In this document: positions 4,060 through 11,428 of the stretch, piece by piece
Position numbering within the stretch: position 1 is the first letter of the stretch
How the letters are laid out: every line of letters begins with the position of its first letter
Virus record (IMG/VR): IMGVR_UViG_3300025759_000766
Location: 1-22,552 of that record
DNA from: a virus
DNA: 22,552 bases
Reading direction: 5' to 3' (one strand)
Position numbers and translations under genes: made by a program
The notes under the pieces: generated by a model
What the model saw: only the letters and a program-made list of their open reading frames with translations
What the model was told of the DNA's origin: nothing
The model's database searches: none

Positions 4060-4283
4060 TGATTATTAATGAAACTGGTACTGTGGTTAGAGTTAAAACT
4101 ATGGTTGATGGAGGATCAAGAGTAGAAATAGATTTTCCAGAAAATATTCCTCTTGGGAATTTTGATGATGTAAGAAAGGTTCCTGTGGTGGTGCGTATTG
4201 TACCTGAGATTTTATACATTAAAATGTTACAAGATGAACAAGGAACAACAGGAAATGACAATGGAGGAGAAGTGGAAGATTAG
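4059..4283 (+). CDS. Hypothetical small beta-rich protein, 74 aa
   Basis: The ATG overlaps the stop codon of the preceding gene by one base, which implies coupled translation. Residues 1-55 alternate hydrophobic and polar residues (TGTVVRVKTMVDGG, RVEIDFPENI, VPVVVRIVPEILYI), suggesting a small beta-barrel. The tail is polar and acidic. It ends in TAG. A minus-strand frame over the same bases (4043-4261) is a shadow. No family recognised. Confidence 0.7.
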   Translation: MIINETGTVVRVKTMVDGGSRVEIDFPENIPLGNFDDVRKVPVVVRIVPEILYIKMLQDEQGTTGNDNGGEVED

Positions 4284-4437
4284 TATTTATGAAGATACTG
4301 TAAATTCTGTAAATGCAAAGGTTATTTCTCCCGATGCAATGAACACAGATGAATTTATTGAATTACAAGAAGAAGTTATTGAAATTAAAAAAAAGTATGA
4401 TGGAAAATGGGATAAGATACAACAAAGGAAAAGTTAA
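4255..4437 (+). CDS. Hypothetical small charged protein, 60 aa
   Basis: The frame is open from 4198, but starting there would overlap the previous gene by more than 80 bases. ATG codons at 4255 and 4261 give a shorter overlap, and I prefer 4255. The product is charged and mostly helical, with a Glu/Lys-rich second half (LQEEVIEIKKKYDGKWDKIQ). It overlaps the start of the pyrophosphohydrolase-like gene by about 40 bases. No motif recognised. The overlap with a conserved gene makes this one of the less certain calls. Confidence 0.5.
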   Translation: MTMEEKWKISIYEDTVNSVNAKVISPDAMNTDEFIELQEEVIEIKKKYDGKWDKIQQRKS

Positions 4438-4750
4438 ATGGTCATTAGTGCCTTTTTCTGCTCTTGAAGGTATGGTTAAGGTGTTGGAGTTTGGCGCAGA
4501 AAAGTATAGTATACATAATTGGAAAAAAGGATTGCCTTATACAGAGGTTTGTGAATCTCTAATGAGGCATTTGTTTTCTTTCTTAGAAGGTGAAGATATT
4601 GATAATGAATCTGGATTACACCACAAGGATCACATCCTTGCTAATGCATTATTTCTCTCTTGGTTAATAGAAAATAAACCTGAATTGGATAATAGAGATG
4701 TGGAAAATAATTTATCAAACAAGCCTGTATTATATGAACACGGAAAATAA
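4397..4750 (+). CDS. dATP/dGTP pyrophosphohydrolase-like protein (DUF5664 type)
   Basis: The frame opens at 4349, but the conserved part starts only at about residue 23 of that version, so I use the double ATG at 4397/4400 (117 aa). Motifs seen, numbered from 4397, are RYNKGKVKWSLVP (7-19), LEFGAEKY with a following NW (30-42), then RH (57-58), FLEGEDID-E-SGL (62-74), and H-x-x-D-H with an Asn two turns later (75-83). This order matches the phage family annotated as the N-terminal domain of dATP/dGTP diphosphohydrolase (DUF5664), a helical enzyme related in concept to MazG pyrophosphatases. The expected role is hydrolysing purine deoxynucleoside triphosphates to shape the nucleotide pool during infection. 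The family call is from memory of its motif pattern. The second His is in a His-His pair, so which residue binds metal is not certain. Confidence 0.7.
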   Translation: MMENGIRYNKGKVKWSLVPFSALEGMVKVLEFGAEKYSIHNWKKGLPYTEVCESLMRHLFSFLEGEDIDNESGLHHKDHILANALFLSWLIENKPELDNRDVENNLSNKPVLYEHGK

Positions 4751-4937
4751 GTTAAATCTTGAGTCAGTAAATATTGAAAAGAAAGTGGCTCAGCCTGAAG
4801 AGATTGCTAAGATTTTAAGACAAGAAGCGAATCATAAAGGATATCTTAATGTTAAGATTGTTCGTAAGGGTGATATCTTTCGTGTATATCACAATGACGA
4901 ATTAATCTACATTACTAATAAAGGTTGGGCAACATGA
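4734..4937 (+). CDS. Hypothetical protein, 67 aa
   Basis: The frame is open from 4698, but an ATG at 4734 overlaps the preceding stop by only 17 bases and is preferred. Residues 20-67 look like a helix (PEEIAKILRQEA) followed by three or four short strands (YLNVKIVRKG, IFRVYHND, LIYITN). It ends Lys-Gly-Trp-Ala-Thr. Its TGA stop overlaps the amidase start (ATGA), so the two are probably translationally coupled. The compact alpha-beta fold is unrecognised. Confidence 0.6.
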   Translation: MNTENKLNLESVNIEKKVAQPEEIAKILRQEANHKGYLNVKIVRKGDIFRVYHNDELIYITNKGWAT

Positions 4938-5593
4938 TTAACTTTATCAAGAATTGGTTCTTTGAACCACCTGCAGAACTTTCCCCTAAAAGTAAAGAAA
5001 TACTGAGTAAACAAAAGTATTTGTGGATACTTGACCCTGGACATGGAGCTTTGACTAAAGGTAAAAGATCTCCTGTCACTAAGGATGGTAGACAGCTTTT
5101 AGAGTATGAGTTTAATTTTGATGTAGCTAAAATGATTCAATGCCAGCTTTGGAATGCTGGCATTAAGTCTATTATGACAATAGATGATCCTGCTAATGTA
5201 GGAAATGCATTGTTTAAAAGGGTTTCTAAAGCTAACTCAATAAAGAGTCCTTTGCATAAAGTGTTTGTGTCTATTCATGGTAATGCTGGCCCAGATAAAG
5301 GATTTAGTGACAAAGCTCATGGTATTGAGACTTTCTACTTTTCTCCTATGGGTAAGATTATTGCTGAGGTGTTTCAAAAAGAACTAATTGGTAAAACTAG
5401 GTTAACAAACAGAGGAGTCAAAAAGGAAGATTTTTATGTTCTTAGATATACAGATCATCCTGCTATTCTTACAGAGAATGGATTCTTTACAAACCCCAAA
5501 GAATTTGAATTGATGATGACTAAAGAGTATCGTAAGAAAGTTGCAGATGCTCATGTTGCAGCAATTCAAAAGATTGAAAACCTCAACTTATGA
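4934..5593 (+). CDS. N-acetylmuramoyl-L-alanine amidase (Amidase_3), endolysin
   Basis: This is a cell-wall hydrolase of the zinc-dependent Amidase_3 family, which cuts the bond between MurNAc and the first L-Ala of the stem peptide. The frame is open from a TTG at 4925, but the ATG at 4934 sits in an ATGA overlap with the previous stop and is the better start (219 aa). Zinc and catalytic residues can be placed: H37 in LDPGHG, E57 or E59 in LLEYEFNFD, H115 in VSIHGNA, and the catalytic E181 in ILTENGFFTN. There is no signal peptide and no separate wall-binding domain; residues 1-28 are a short extra N-terminus with a Trp/Phe-rich start. It is followed with a four-base overlap by a membrane-anchored protein, together forming a lysis cassette. 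Confidence 0.93.
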   Translation: MINFIKNWFFEPPAELSPKSKEILSKQKYLWILDPGHGALTKGKRSPVTKDGRQLLEYEFNFDVAKMIQCQLWNAGIKSIMTIDDPANVGNALFKRVSKANSIKSPLHKVFVSIHGNAGPDKGFSDKAHGIETFYFSPMGKIIAEVFQKELIGKTRLTNRGVKKEDFYVLRYTDHPAILTENGFFTNPKEFELMMTKEYRKKVADAHVAAIQKIENLNL

Positions 5594-6249
5594 ATCAGTT
5601 ATTATCCCATCTAACCATTTTTGTATTAGGCATTTTGTTAGGATTTTTTATTCTTGGTAAAAGTGTAAGAACTCCTCAACCTCCAGTTGTAAAGACAGTT
5701 GTTATTGATACATGCTTAACTAATATTGATAGTATTGCAGATATTATTGATACTATGCATGTTAGACCTGATGTTGTTGAAAGAGTTATTATTGATACTT
5801 TTGTTCTTATTGATAGCTCAATTTATCCTATTGATAGTTTGTCTAATGATTCAGTAGACTTTTATTGGGTATATCATGAAACTCCTTATGGTTATGTTGA
5901 TCATAAATTTAAGATGAGTTACAAAAGAATATTAGATTCTAAGATTGAGTATACTTCTAAAGAAACACAGTTTATTCGTCCGTTAGAAAAACAACGGACT
6001 ATTATATTAGAGCCTAAACATAGAGTTATTACTACGAATAAATATGTGCCGTTTGAGAATAGTTACAATCAAATTTATTTAGGAGCATCTACAATGCTAA
6101 TGAATAATAGGTTGTTGTTTGGCCCTGAAGTAACACTGAGAACAAAAAATGATTTAGTAATTCGCACTACTGTCCATCTTGGTAAAAACCAAAATAATTT
6201 TATGTCAGTAGGTGTATCAATTCCTTTTAAAAAGTTTAGTAAAAATTAA
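5590..6249 (+). CDS. Membrane-anchored envelope protein, probable spanin-like lysis protein
   Basis: 219 aa; the ATG overlaps the amidase stop (ATGA). Residues about 7-24 form one N-terminal membrane segment with a short cytoplasmic tail, leaving the rest in the periplasm. The middle (35-90) is rich in Ile, Val, Asp and Thr in repeated ID-T or ID-S steps, and the region 105-150 is charged. The last 60 residues look like four amphipathic beta strands ending in FMSVGVSIPFKKF. Its place directly after the endolysin is where Gram-negative phages keep spanins, which join inner and outer membranes at lysis. An inner-membrane anchor plus a C-terminal beta module suggests a one-protein envelope bridge, but I do not recognise the family and there is no lipobox. 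Confidence 0.6.
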   Translation: MNQLLSHLTIFVLGILLGFFILGKSVRTPQPPVVKTVVIDTCLTNIDSIADIIDTMHVRPDVVERVIIDTFVLIDSSIYPIDSLSNDSVDFYWVYHETPYGYVDHKFKMSYKRILDSKIEYTSKETQFIRPLEKQRTIILEPKHRVITTNKYVPFENSYNQIYLGASTMLMNNRLLFGPEVTLRTKNDLVIRTTVHLGKNQNNFMSVGVSIPFKKFSKN

Positions 6250-6255
6250 TGATCT

Positions 6256-6666
6256 ATGCGACAGATTAGTTTAAACATGTTAAATTATGCAGTTGGTGTT
6301 GAGGCAAGCAATCCAGTTGCTGTAACTAAAGAAGAATTTTGGAATATTTATTTAGAACTTCTTGCAGTAAAGAATAATGTACATTTAGCTGAAAGAACAA
6401 AAGGTTTTTTTGTAGAAATTTTATGTGGAGAAATAGGGAAGAACTATTTCTCAGGAGATAATAGAGAAGCTATTGCAAAGAAATTAGATTTGCATAATAC
6501 TCAGTTTACTCATTTTTCTAAAGAGCTTACAGGTTGTGGATATATGGAAAAATTAGGAAGAGGTATTGTAATGCCTAAAGAGAGTTTTATGAAGATGCAA
6601 AAGATGCTTGAAACTGAAGATGTAATTATTAATTTCTTATTTCCAATAGTTGTAAATAATGAATAA
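6256..6666 (+). CDS. Winged-helix-like DNA-binding protein
   Basis: 136 aa, starting seven bases after the previous stop. After a helical N-terminal segment, residues 40-115 read as a winged helix: FVEILCGEIGKN, then DNREAIAKKLDLHNTQFTHF as helix-turn-recognition helix, then LTGCGYMEKLGRGIVMP as the wing. The L-G-R-G wing matches that of the 3586-4059 protein, although overall identity is low. The next frame starts inside its last codons. It may regulate late transcription, or act as a virion or DNA-bound architectural protein. No named family recognised. Confidence 0.6.
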   Translation: MRQISLNMLNYAVGVEASNPVAVTKEEFWNIYLELLAVKNNVHLAERTKGFFVEILCGEIGKNYFSGDNREAIAKKLDLHNTQFTHFSKELTGCGYMEKLGRGIVMPKESFMKMQKMLETEDVIINFLFPIVVNNE

Positions 6667-6925
6667 ACAACATGATATATATGAAGCTGTAGCCCATGAA
6701 CTTAATATATCAGAAGATTTAGTTAGATTTGTGATTGAAGATTTAGAAAGCTCATTAAGAATAATGATGAGAGATCCACAAATTACAGGACCTCTTATTG
6801 AAGTAAGAAATTGTTTTAAAGTTAAACTTAATGAGAAACATGCAAAAAAGATATTGCGTAAAGGTAAAATATCAGAAGAGAAACAGAAGAAACTATTTTT
6901 ATTGATTAAACATTTTAATTTATGA
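6659..6925 (+). CDS. HU/IHF-like protein, short form
   Basis: 88 aa, overlapping the previous gene by eight bases. The first 60 residues follow the HU/IHF pattern: helix 1 (HDIYEAVAHELNI), turn, helix 2 (EDLVRFVIEDLESSLRIMM), then a two-strand segment PLIEVRNCFKVKLN. In HU the DNA-binding arms would follow; here the chain goes straight into a Lys-rich stretch (AKKILRKGKISEEKQKK) and a final hydrophobic helix. So the dimerisation body may be present while the beta arms are missing or replaced. crAss-like phages are known to carry IHF-like genes. The next ATG overlaps its stop. Confidence 0.5.
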   Translation: MNKQHDIYEAVAHELNISEDLVRFVIEDLESSLRIMMRDPQITGPLIEVRNCFKVKLNEKHAKKILRKGKISEEKQKKLFLLIKHFNL

Positions 6926-7563
6926 ACCATAAAACTAAAGGTTCTAGAACAAGAACAATGCTGGATATTGCAGCAAATGATTTTACAGACCCTAATAGTA
7001 AAAGGATTATTGGACCCGGAAAAGGAATATTTATGAATAATGACAAAGTAGAAGACGCTCAGGTAATTTTTACCGAAGTAACAGGTTATGAGTTTAGAGA
7101 GACTTTTGTAAAAGAATACAATGAAAATATTCTTAGCGTAGCTGACAAGTACAAAAGTTTTTCTCCCTTTCAAGGTATTGTTGTACGATGTTATCACAGA
7201 GAATCTACTGTAACAGAAGGTGGATTGTACATTCCTATGGATGCTATCGTGGTAAATGAACGTACTCAGAATGGAATTGGAGTAAGGGAAACACTACCTT
7301 CTCCTTGGCAGTATTCACGAACTGCTGTAGTTATAGCATCCTGTCCTCAGTATGGAGACACTTTTAAATTTGGTCAAAAAGTATTACTTAATGTATCGGC
7401 TATTCAAGCAGGTAAACAATCTGTTGATGCTCCTTTTATACTTCCTAATGGTTTTACCCATTCTGAAGATCCTAATAATCAACCTCCTACAGACATTAAG
7501 AACGAGGATTATGGGTATCTTAAAATTGATCCGTACAAATATTTAGATGGTTTTATCTTTTAA
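6922..7563 (+). CDS. Possible GroES-like co-chaperonin, 213 aa
   Basis: An ATGA overlap links it to the preceding gene. Residues about 82-213 have the order of a GroES-type barrel: PFQGIVVRCYHRESTVTEGGLYIP resembles the strand-loop with the Gly-Gly-Leu/Ile mobile-loop signature, RTAVVIASCPQYGDTFKFGQKVLLN resembles the strand pair GxVxAVG...VKxGDxVLF, and the C-terminus YLKIDPYKYLDGFIF resembles the closing ILxxxDILAII strand. Residues 1-80 are an added N-terminal region and about 35 residues are inserted before the end. Some phages, such as T4 with gp31, bring their own co-chaperonin to fold the capsid protein. This gene stands ahead of the packaging and capsid genes, which fits. The assignment is by eye only. 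Confidence 0.45.
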   Translation: MNHKTKGSRTRTMLDIAANDFTDPNSKRIIGPGKGIFMNNDKVEDAQVIFTEVTGYEFRETFVKEYNENILSVADKYKSFSPFQGIVVRCYHRESTVTEGGLYIPMDAIVVNERTQNGIGVRETLPSPWQYSRTAVVIASCPQYGDTFKFGQKVLLNVSAIQAGKQSVDAPFILPNGFTHSEDPNNQPPTDIKNEDYGYLKIDPYKYLDGFIF

Positions 7564-7584
7564 CTTATTTTAAATAACCTACTC

Positions 7585-7944
7585 ATGACCAAGACTTTCA
7601 AAACTGTATTTGATGAAAACGTATCATCAATGCAGGAACAAATTGTAAAAGTAGAAGAGGCTGCTAAAAGCCCCAAATCTGCTGATGATGCTCTTATTGA
7701 TTCACTTCAAGTTGCAAAAGCTGTAAACCGTGAAGTGGATTTAATGGTGTCAAACATTATGGTTGTTCTTCAAGAACGCCCTGTATCACAAATTAAGTTT
7801 TTAGAATTTAAGACTTGGATTCCTTTGTTGCAAGCTGCTTGGGATGGCATGAAAGCTATTCTGTCTTGCTTCAATATTAACTTGGAATTTAAAGTGCCTG
7901 GATTTGTAAAAGCTATTGCTGGATTTATTGGATTTAAATTATGA
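7585..7944 (+). CDS. Hypothetical helical protein, 119 aa
   Basis: It starts 21 bases after the previous stop behind an A/T-rich gap. Residues 1-65 are charged and helical with heptad-like spacing (a probable coiled coil). Residues 75-119 are hydrophobic and Gly/Ala-containing (WIPLLQAAWDGMKAILS and VPGFVKAIAGFIGFKL), possibly membrane-associated. A holin-like role is conceivable because the lysis genes are nearby, but no clean membrane hairpin is seen. The next gene overlaps by four bases (ATGA). Confidence 0.6.
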   Translation: MTKTFKTVFDENVSSMQEQIVKVEEAAKSPKSADDALIDSLQVAKAVNREVDLMVSNIMVVLQERPVSQIKFLEFKTWIPLLQAAWDGMKAILSCFNINLEFKVPGFVKAIAGFIGFKL

Positions 7945-8282
7945 ATACATTAGTTACCACTTTATTTCAATCAAGGATTTATAGTCACTATCATCATTTA
8001 TTGACTAAGTCTTATGCAGAACATAAGACATTAGAAGAATATTATGATGGTATTGTAGGCTTGGTTGATGATCTTGTAGAAATTCATTGTAAGATGGAAA
8101 GAAAAATATCAATGCCTAAGTCTATTGATATTCCGTCTTTTAATCCTGTTGAGTATTTTACAGGACTGAGTGGTTATGTAACAGAGCAAATTCCTACAAT
8201 GGAAGATGAAGCTTTAAAGAATAAACTTACTGAGATTTTAGAACTGATTAATAAGACGTTGTATAGATTGTCGCTTAGATAA
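7941..8282 (+). CDS. Hypothetical helical protein, Dps/ferritin-like pattern
   Basis: 113 aa, ATGA overlap at the start. The sequence is helical, with a His-rich opening (SHYHHLLTKSYAEHKTLEEYYDGI) followed by VGLVDDLVEIH. The order His...His-x-x-Leu-x-x-x-Tyr-Asp-x-x-x-x-Leu-x-Asp-x-x-x-Glu recalls the first helices of Dps/ferritin-like proteins, and similar small proteins of unknown function occur in Bacteroidota phages. The second half is polar with a Pro-rich linker and a final Leu/Ile helix. The fold is suggested only by this residue spacing; function unknown. Confidence 0.6.
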   Translation: MNTLVTTLFQSRIYSHYHHLLTKSYAEHKTLEEYYDGIVGLVDDLVEIHCKMERKISMPKSIDIPSFNPVEYFTGLSGYVTEQIPTMEDEALKNKLTEILELINKTLYRLSLR

Positions 8283-8875
8283 TGGGGTATTTAAAACTAA
8301 ATGGAGATTTGGATCATAGAGAAGATTTTTGGGATATTCATCCTCAATATCAACTCTATGATCCATTCTCTAAACTTTTTAAGAATGTAGAAGATAGGAA
8401 GCTCTCATCAGATATGATGTGGGCTATTGTGTATATGTTATACCCTGATGAAGATGAAAATATCTTTTATAAAACAGATGAAAGTACTCGTAAGGCAATG
8501 CTGCAAGAAACTCTTTTACCTGAAGAACATTGGGACAATGAGTTTTTTGTAGAATGTTATGATATGTTTCCTTATGAAAGTATGACAGCTGTTGAAAGAG
8601 CATTGGCAGAAGAAAAGAAAGCATTGCGTAAAAGAGCGCAGCTTATCAAAGATACAGAGTTGACTTTAGATAGCACTCAAATAATAAATAATAAAACTAT
8701 TGTAGTAAAAGGCACTGCTTCACAGATTAATACTTTGCAAAAAGATGCACTTAAGGTATATGAGAATTATGAAAAGATAGAGATTAAGTTTAATAAAGAA
8801 AAAGCAAAAACTGTTAAGAAAGGAGGTGGTAAGATTTTTAAATCGCAAAATCAACGAATGTGGTCAGATGGATAA
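8282..8875 (+). CDS. Hypothetical protein upstream of terminase, 197 aa
   Basis: The start overlaps the preceding stop (TAATG). Residues 1-95 are rich in Asp, Glu, Tyr, Trp and Phe (DHREDFWDIHPQYQLYDPF), and are probably an all-helical acidic domain. Residues 98-185 are a long Lys/Glu-rich helical stretch, probably coiled coil, ending in a basic tail (KAKTVKKGGGKIFKSQNQR). A helical oligomer with a basic tail just before TerL fits a small-terminase-like or packaging accessory protein, but no family signature is visible and this is positional reasoning only. Confidence 0.65.
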   Translation: MGYLKLNGDLDHREDFWDIHPQYQLYDPFSKLFKNVEDRKLSSDMMWAIVYMLYPDEDENIFYKTDESTRKAMLQETLLPEEHWDNEFFVECYDMFPYESMTAVERALAEEKKALRKRAQLIKDTELTLDSTQIINNKTIVVKGTASQINTLQKDALKVYENYEKIEIKFNKEKAKTVKKGGGKIFKSQNQRMWSDG

Positions 8876-9159
8876 AGTTACCTACAGTATATGTAGTAAA
8901 GGATAATAAGAAAGAACGTGAAATGTGGATTATGATTAATGTAGATTTTATTAGTCATATTGAACCATACTTTACGTCTGAAGATTTGTCTATGGATGAT
9001 GAGAAAATTATTATCACATTGGCAACAGATGAAAAGATAGCCTGTAATCTTTCCCTTGAGGAATTTTCACAGATTTCTAAACATGAAATAATAGATGGAG
9101 TAAATGGAGTGGATCAAGATACAAACGGGGACACTCTCGGAGATTTTGAACCAATTTAA
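8860..9159 (+). CDS. Hypothetical small protein, GTG start, 99 aa
   Basis: The frame overlaps the previous gene by 16 bases and uses a GTG at 8860; no in-frame ATG is available before codon 22. The sequence from residue 4 is already structured (WIKLPTVYVVKDNKKEREMWIMINVDFISHI), supporting the upstream start. It looks like a beta-rich domain with an acidic tail ending DTLGDFEPI. It overlaps TerL by 56 bases. No family recognised. Confidence 0.6.
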   Translation: MVRWIKLPTVYVVKDNKKEREMWIMINVDFISHIEPYFTSEDLSMDDEKIIITLATDEKIACNLSLEEFSQISKHEIIDGVNGVDQDTNGDTLGDFEPI

Positions 9160-11428
9160 ACCTAGAGCAGTACACCCTTTTCATCCTGAGCATACTAAGA
9201 TATGGAGAGAGTTACGAGCTAAAATGATTAATGGTATATGGGTTCTACAGTTTGGTCAGTGGAGATATGTGCCAGGTCGTATTGGTTTTATGGGTGTATT
9301 TGGAAGGTTTGAAGATTGGACAGATTACGGAGAACGAACTATTGGTATTCCAAGGATTAGAGACTTGGAATGGCATAGAATGTATTATCGTATGATAATG
9401 GATAAGTTCTCTGGTTTTGAAGGAGATGATGAGTACACTTCTGATTATGCAGTATTTGAATGCACAACAACAAAACGACCATCTAATATACCTGAGGATA
9501 GGTATTTACAGATGATTAATAAAAAAGGTAAACTTAAAAAGTTTATTAGTCCAGTAGAAAACCTTTTTGGTCTGCATAAAGAACCAAAAGGGTTTCCTCT
9601 TTATTGGAACCAAGCTAAAAATTATATTGAGTTAGGTTCTCGAGGTGGTGGTAAATCAGTAAGTCAAGCAATAGGTAATATATTGTTTGACTTATGTTTT
9701 TCTGGTCAAAAGAAGTATTTGCCAGGAGAAGAAGTTAATTCTTCAGCTGTTATTGAAGTTACATCTGGTGGTGGAGGTAAATCTACTGAGTTGCTTCAGA
9801 AAGTACAGTTTAATATGGATTGTATGGCTTCTACTGATTATCCTGAGCTTGGTGTTTGGGGTAAATCAAAAGCTGATAGTGAATATGAACCATCTCCATT
9901 TTGGAAAGAAATGGGTGGTAGTATTAAGATTAACAATAAGGAAGATCCTTGGGAAGAACGTAAAGATGTAAAGCAAGGTGGTGTTTGGACAAAGGAGAAA
10001 ACAGGAGACAGAGTATACAATACTGCATACTCACCTAATCAAAAAGGTGCATCTCAAAAATCTGCTGGTGGTAGACGTACATATATTATTAATGAAGAGA
10101 TTGGATTGAATACAGAACTGCTTGATTCATGGGGTTCTAACGAGCATATGATTTCTGATAGTGCATCAAGAAAGTTAGCAGGTCAGGCAGGTATTGGTAC
10201 TTCTGGTGATATGGAAACTATTATTCCAGCAAAGAAAGTATTTACTCAACCTAAGGATTTTAATTGTATTGAGTTTACTTACCCTGATTATGATTCTGAA
10301 GCTTCTTATGGATTCTTTTTACCATGTTATATGGTAGATCCTGGGTTTAAAGACGAAGATGGTAATACTAATTTAGATGAAGCTAAGGAAAAGCATTTAT
10401 CTATTCGTGAAGAAAAGAAAAAATCATCAGACCCTTCTGTATTTAGAAACCACAGAATGGGTGCGCCTTTTTATATTGATGATATGTGGGTACAGGCGCA
10501 TGGTGATATATTACCTACAAAAGAAGCTGAGATTAGAGAAAGGCAACTTATTAAAGGAGAATTGTATAAAAAGATTGGTACTTCTATCTCTTTGTATAGA
10601 GATAGTAGCTCTCCAAATGGTGTAAACTATGATATTGTAGCTAATCCAGATCCATTTTATGAATGGCCTATATCAGTAGACAAGAAAGATTTATCAGGTG
10701 AATTTGTTATGTATATATCACCTGAGAAATTAAAGATAAATGGAGTCATTCCTGAAGATGCAGTATTTGCTGTACATGATCCATATGTATCTGATTCATG
10801 GAATGAAGGAGGATCATTAGGGGTTACATATTTTATTGTAAACCCTAAATACATTAGTCATGGTTTGCCAGGGAATTGTATTTGTGCAGGATTTGTTGGT
10901 AAACCTTTAGAGGGTTTAGATAAATATAATGAAATTGTAGAATTAGGTTTGGCTTTGTATGGTAATCCTATTGGAGGACTGTGGTATGAAGCAAACCGTG
11001 GTGAAAGAATAAGACAATATTTTATAAAGAAAAGAAAGATAGATCTTCTTTGTAGAAGACCCCAATATAGCCAAGGATCATGGATGTTTGAAAAAAAGGC
11101 AACTCAAACTGGATACATTGTTAGTGGTGCTTCTAAAGTTACACTTATTGATCAATTCGCAGACTGGTTAAAAGAAGAAACTGAATTGACAATAGATGGT
11201 GAGACAGAAATCAAAATGAACATTGAAAGAATTCCATGTTTATTTTTAATTAAGCAGATTAAGCAATACAATGACAAAGTAAATGCTGATGCTGTATCTG
11301 CCTGTTTAGGAATACCATTAGCTCTTGGAGAACAAGAAGTTAGAATGTCTAGAATGAGAAGTCATAATTACATTTCCATTGCACGATCCGTAAAACAACG
11401 TAAATATGCGAGCAGATATAAGACTTAG
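9104..11428 (+). CDS. terL: Terminase large subunit (TerL)
   Basis: 774 aa. This is the DNA-packaging motor: an N-terminal ATPase and a C-terminal RNase H-like nuclease that cuts concatemeric DNA. The Walker A loop is LGSRGGGKSVS (residues 178-187) and the Walker B-like strand with catalytic Glu is TYIINEEIG (326-334). Nuclease acidic residues are placed at D559 (FAVHDPY), E629 (LWYEAN) and D728 (VNADAVSACL). Unusually, a second glycine-rich loop, TSGGGGKSTE (220-229), lies 42 residues after Walker A. The N-terminal 175 residues contain Trp/Tyr-rich blocks typical of crAss-like terminases. It ends in TAG. The portal gene starts 23 bases before its end. Confidence 0.95.
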   Translation: MEWIKIQTGTLSEILNQFKPRAVHPFHPEHTKIWRELRAKMINGIWVLQFGQWRYVPGRIGFMGVFGRFEDWTDYGERTIGIPRIRDLEWHRMYYRMIMDKFSGFEGDDEYTSDYAVFECTTTKRPSNIPEDRYLQMINKKGKLKKFISPVENLFGLHKEPKGFPLYWNQAKNYIELGSRGGGKSVSQAIGNILFDLCFSGQKKYLPGEEVNSSAVIEVTSGGGGKSTELLQKVQFNMDCMASTDYPELGVWGKSKADSEYEPSPFWKEMGGSIKINNKEDPWEERKDVKQGGVWTKEKTGDRVYNTAYSPNQKGASQKSAGGRRTYIINEEIGLNTELLDSWGSNEHMISDSASRKLAGQAGIGTSGDMETIIPAKKVFTQPKDFNCIEFTYPDYDSEASYGFFLPCYMVDPGFKDEDGNTNLDEAKEKHLSIREEKKKSSDPSVFRNHRMGAPFYIDDMWVQAHGDILPTKEAEIRERQLIKGELYKKIGTSISLYRDSSSPNGVNYDIVANPDPFYEWPISVDKKDLSGEFVMYISPEKLKINGVIPEDAVFAVHDPYVSDSWNEGGSLGVTYFIVNPKYISHGLPGNCICAGFVGKPLEGLDKYNEIVELGLALYGNPIGGLWYEANRGERIRQYFIKKRKIDLLCRRPQYSQGSWMFEKKATQTGYIVSGASKVTLIDQFADWLKEETELTIDGETEIKMNIERIPCLFLIKQIKQYNDKVNADAVSACLGIPLALGEQEVRMSRMRSHNYISIARSVKQRKYASRYKT

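Noticed and set aside
4925-4933. TTG start of the amidase at 4925
   Set aside because: The ATG at 4934 lies in an ATGA overlap with the preceding stop, the usual arrangement in this operon.
6637-7197. Leftward 186-codon frame opposite the HU-like and GroES-like genes
   Set aside because: Three coupled rightward genes occupy the interval, and the frame's composition is typical of antisense reading of AT-rich genes.
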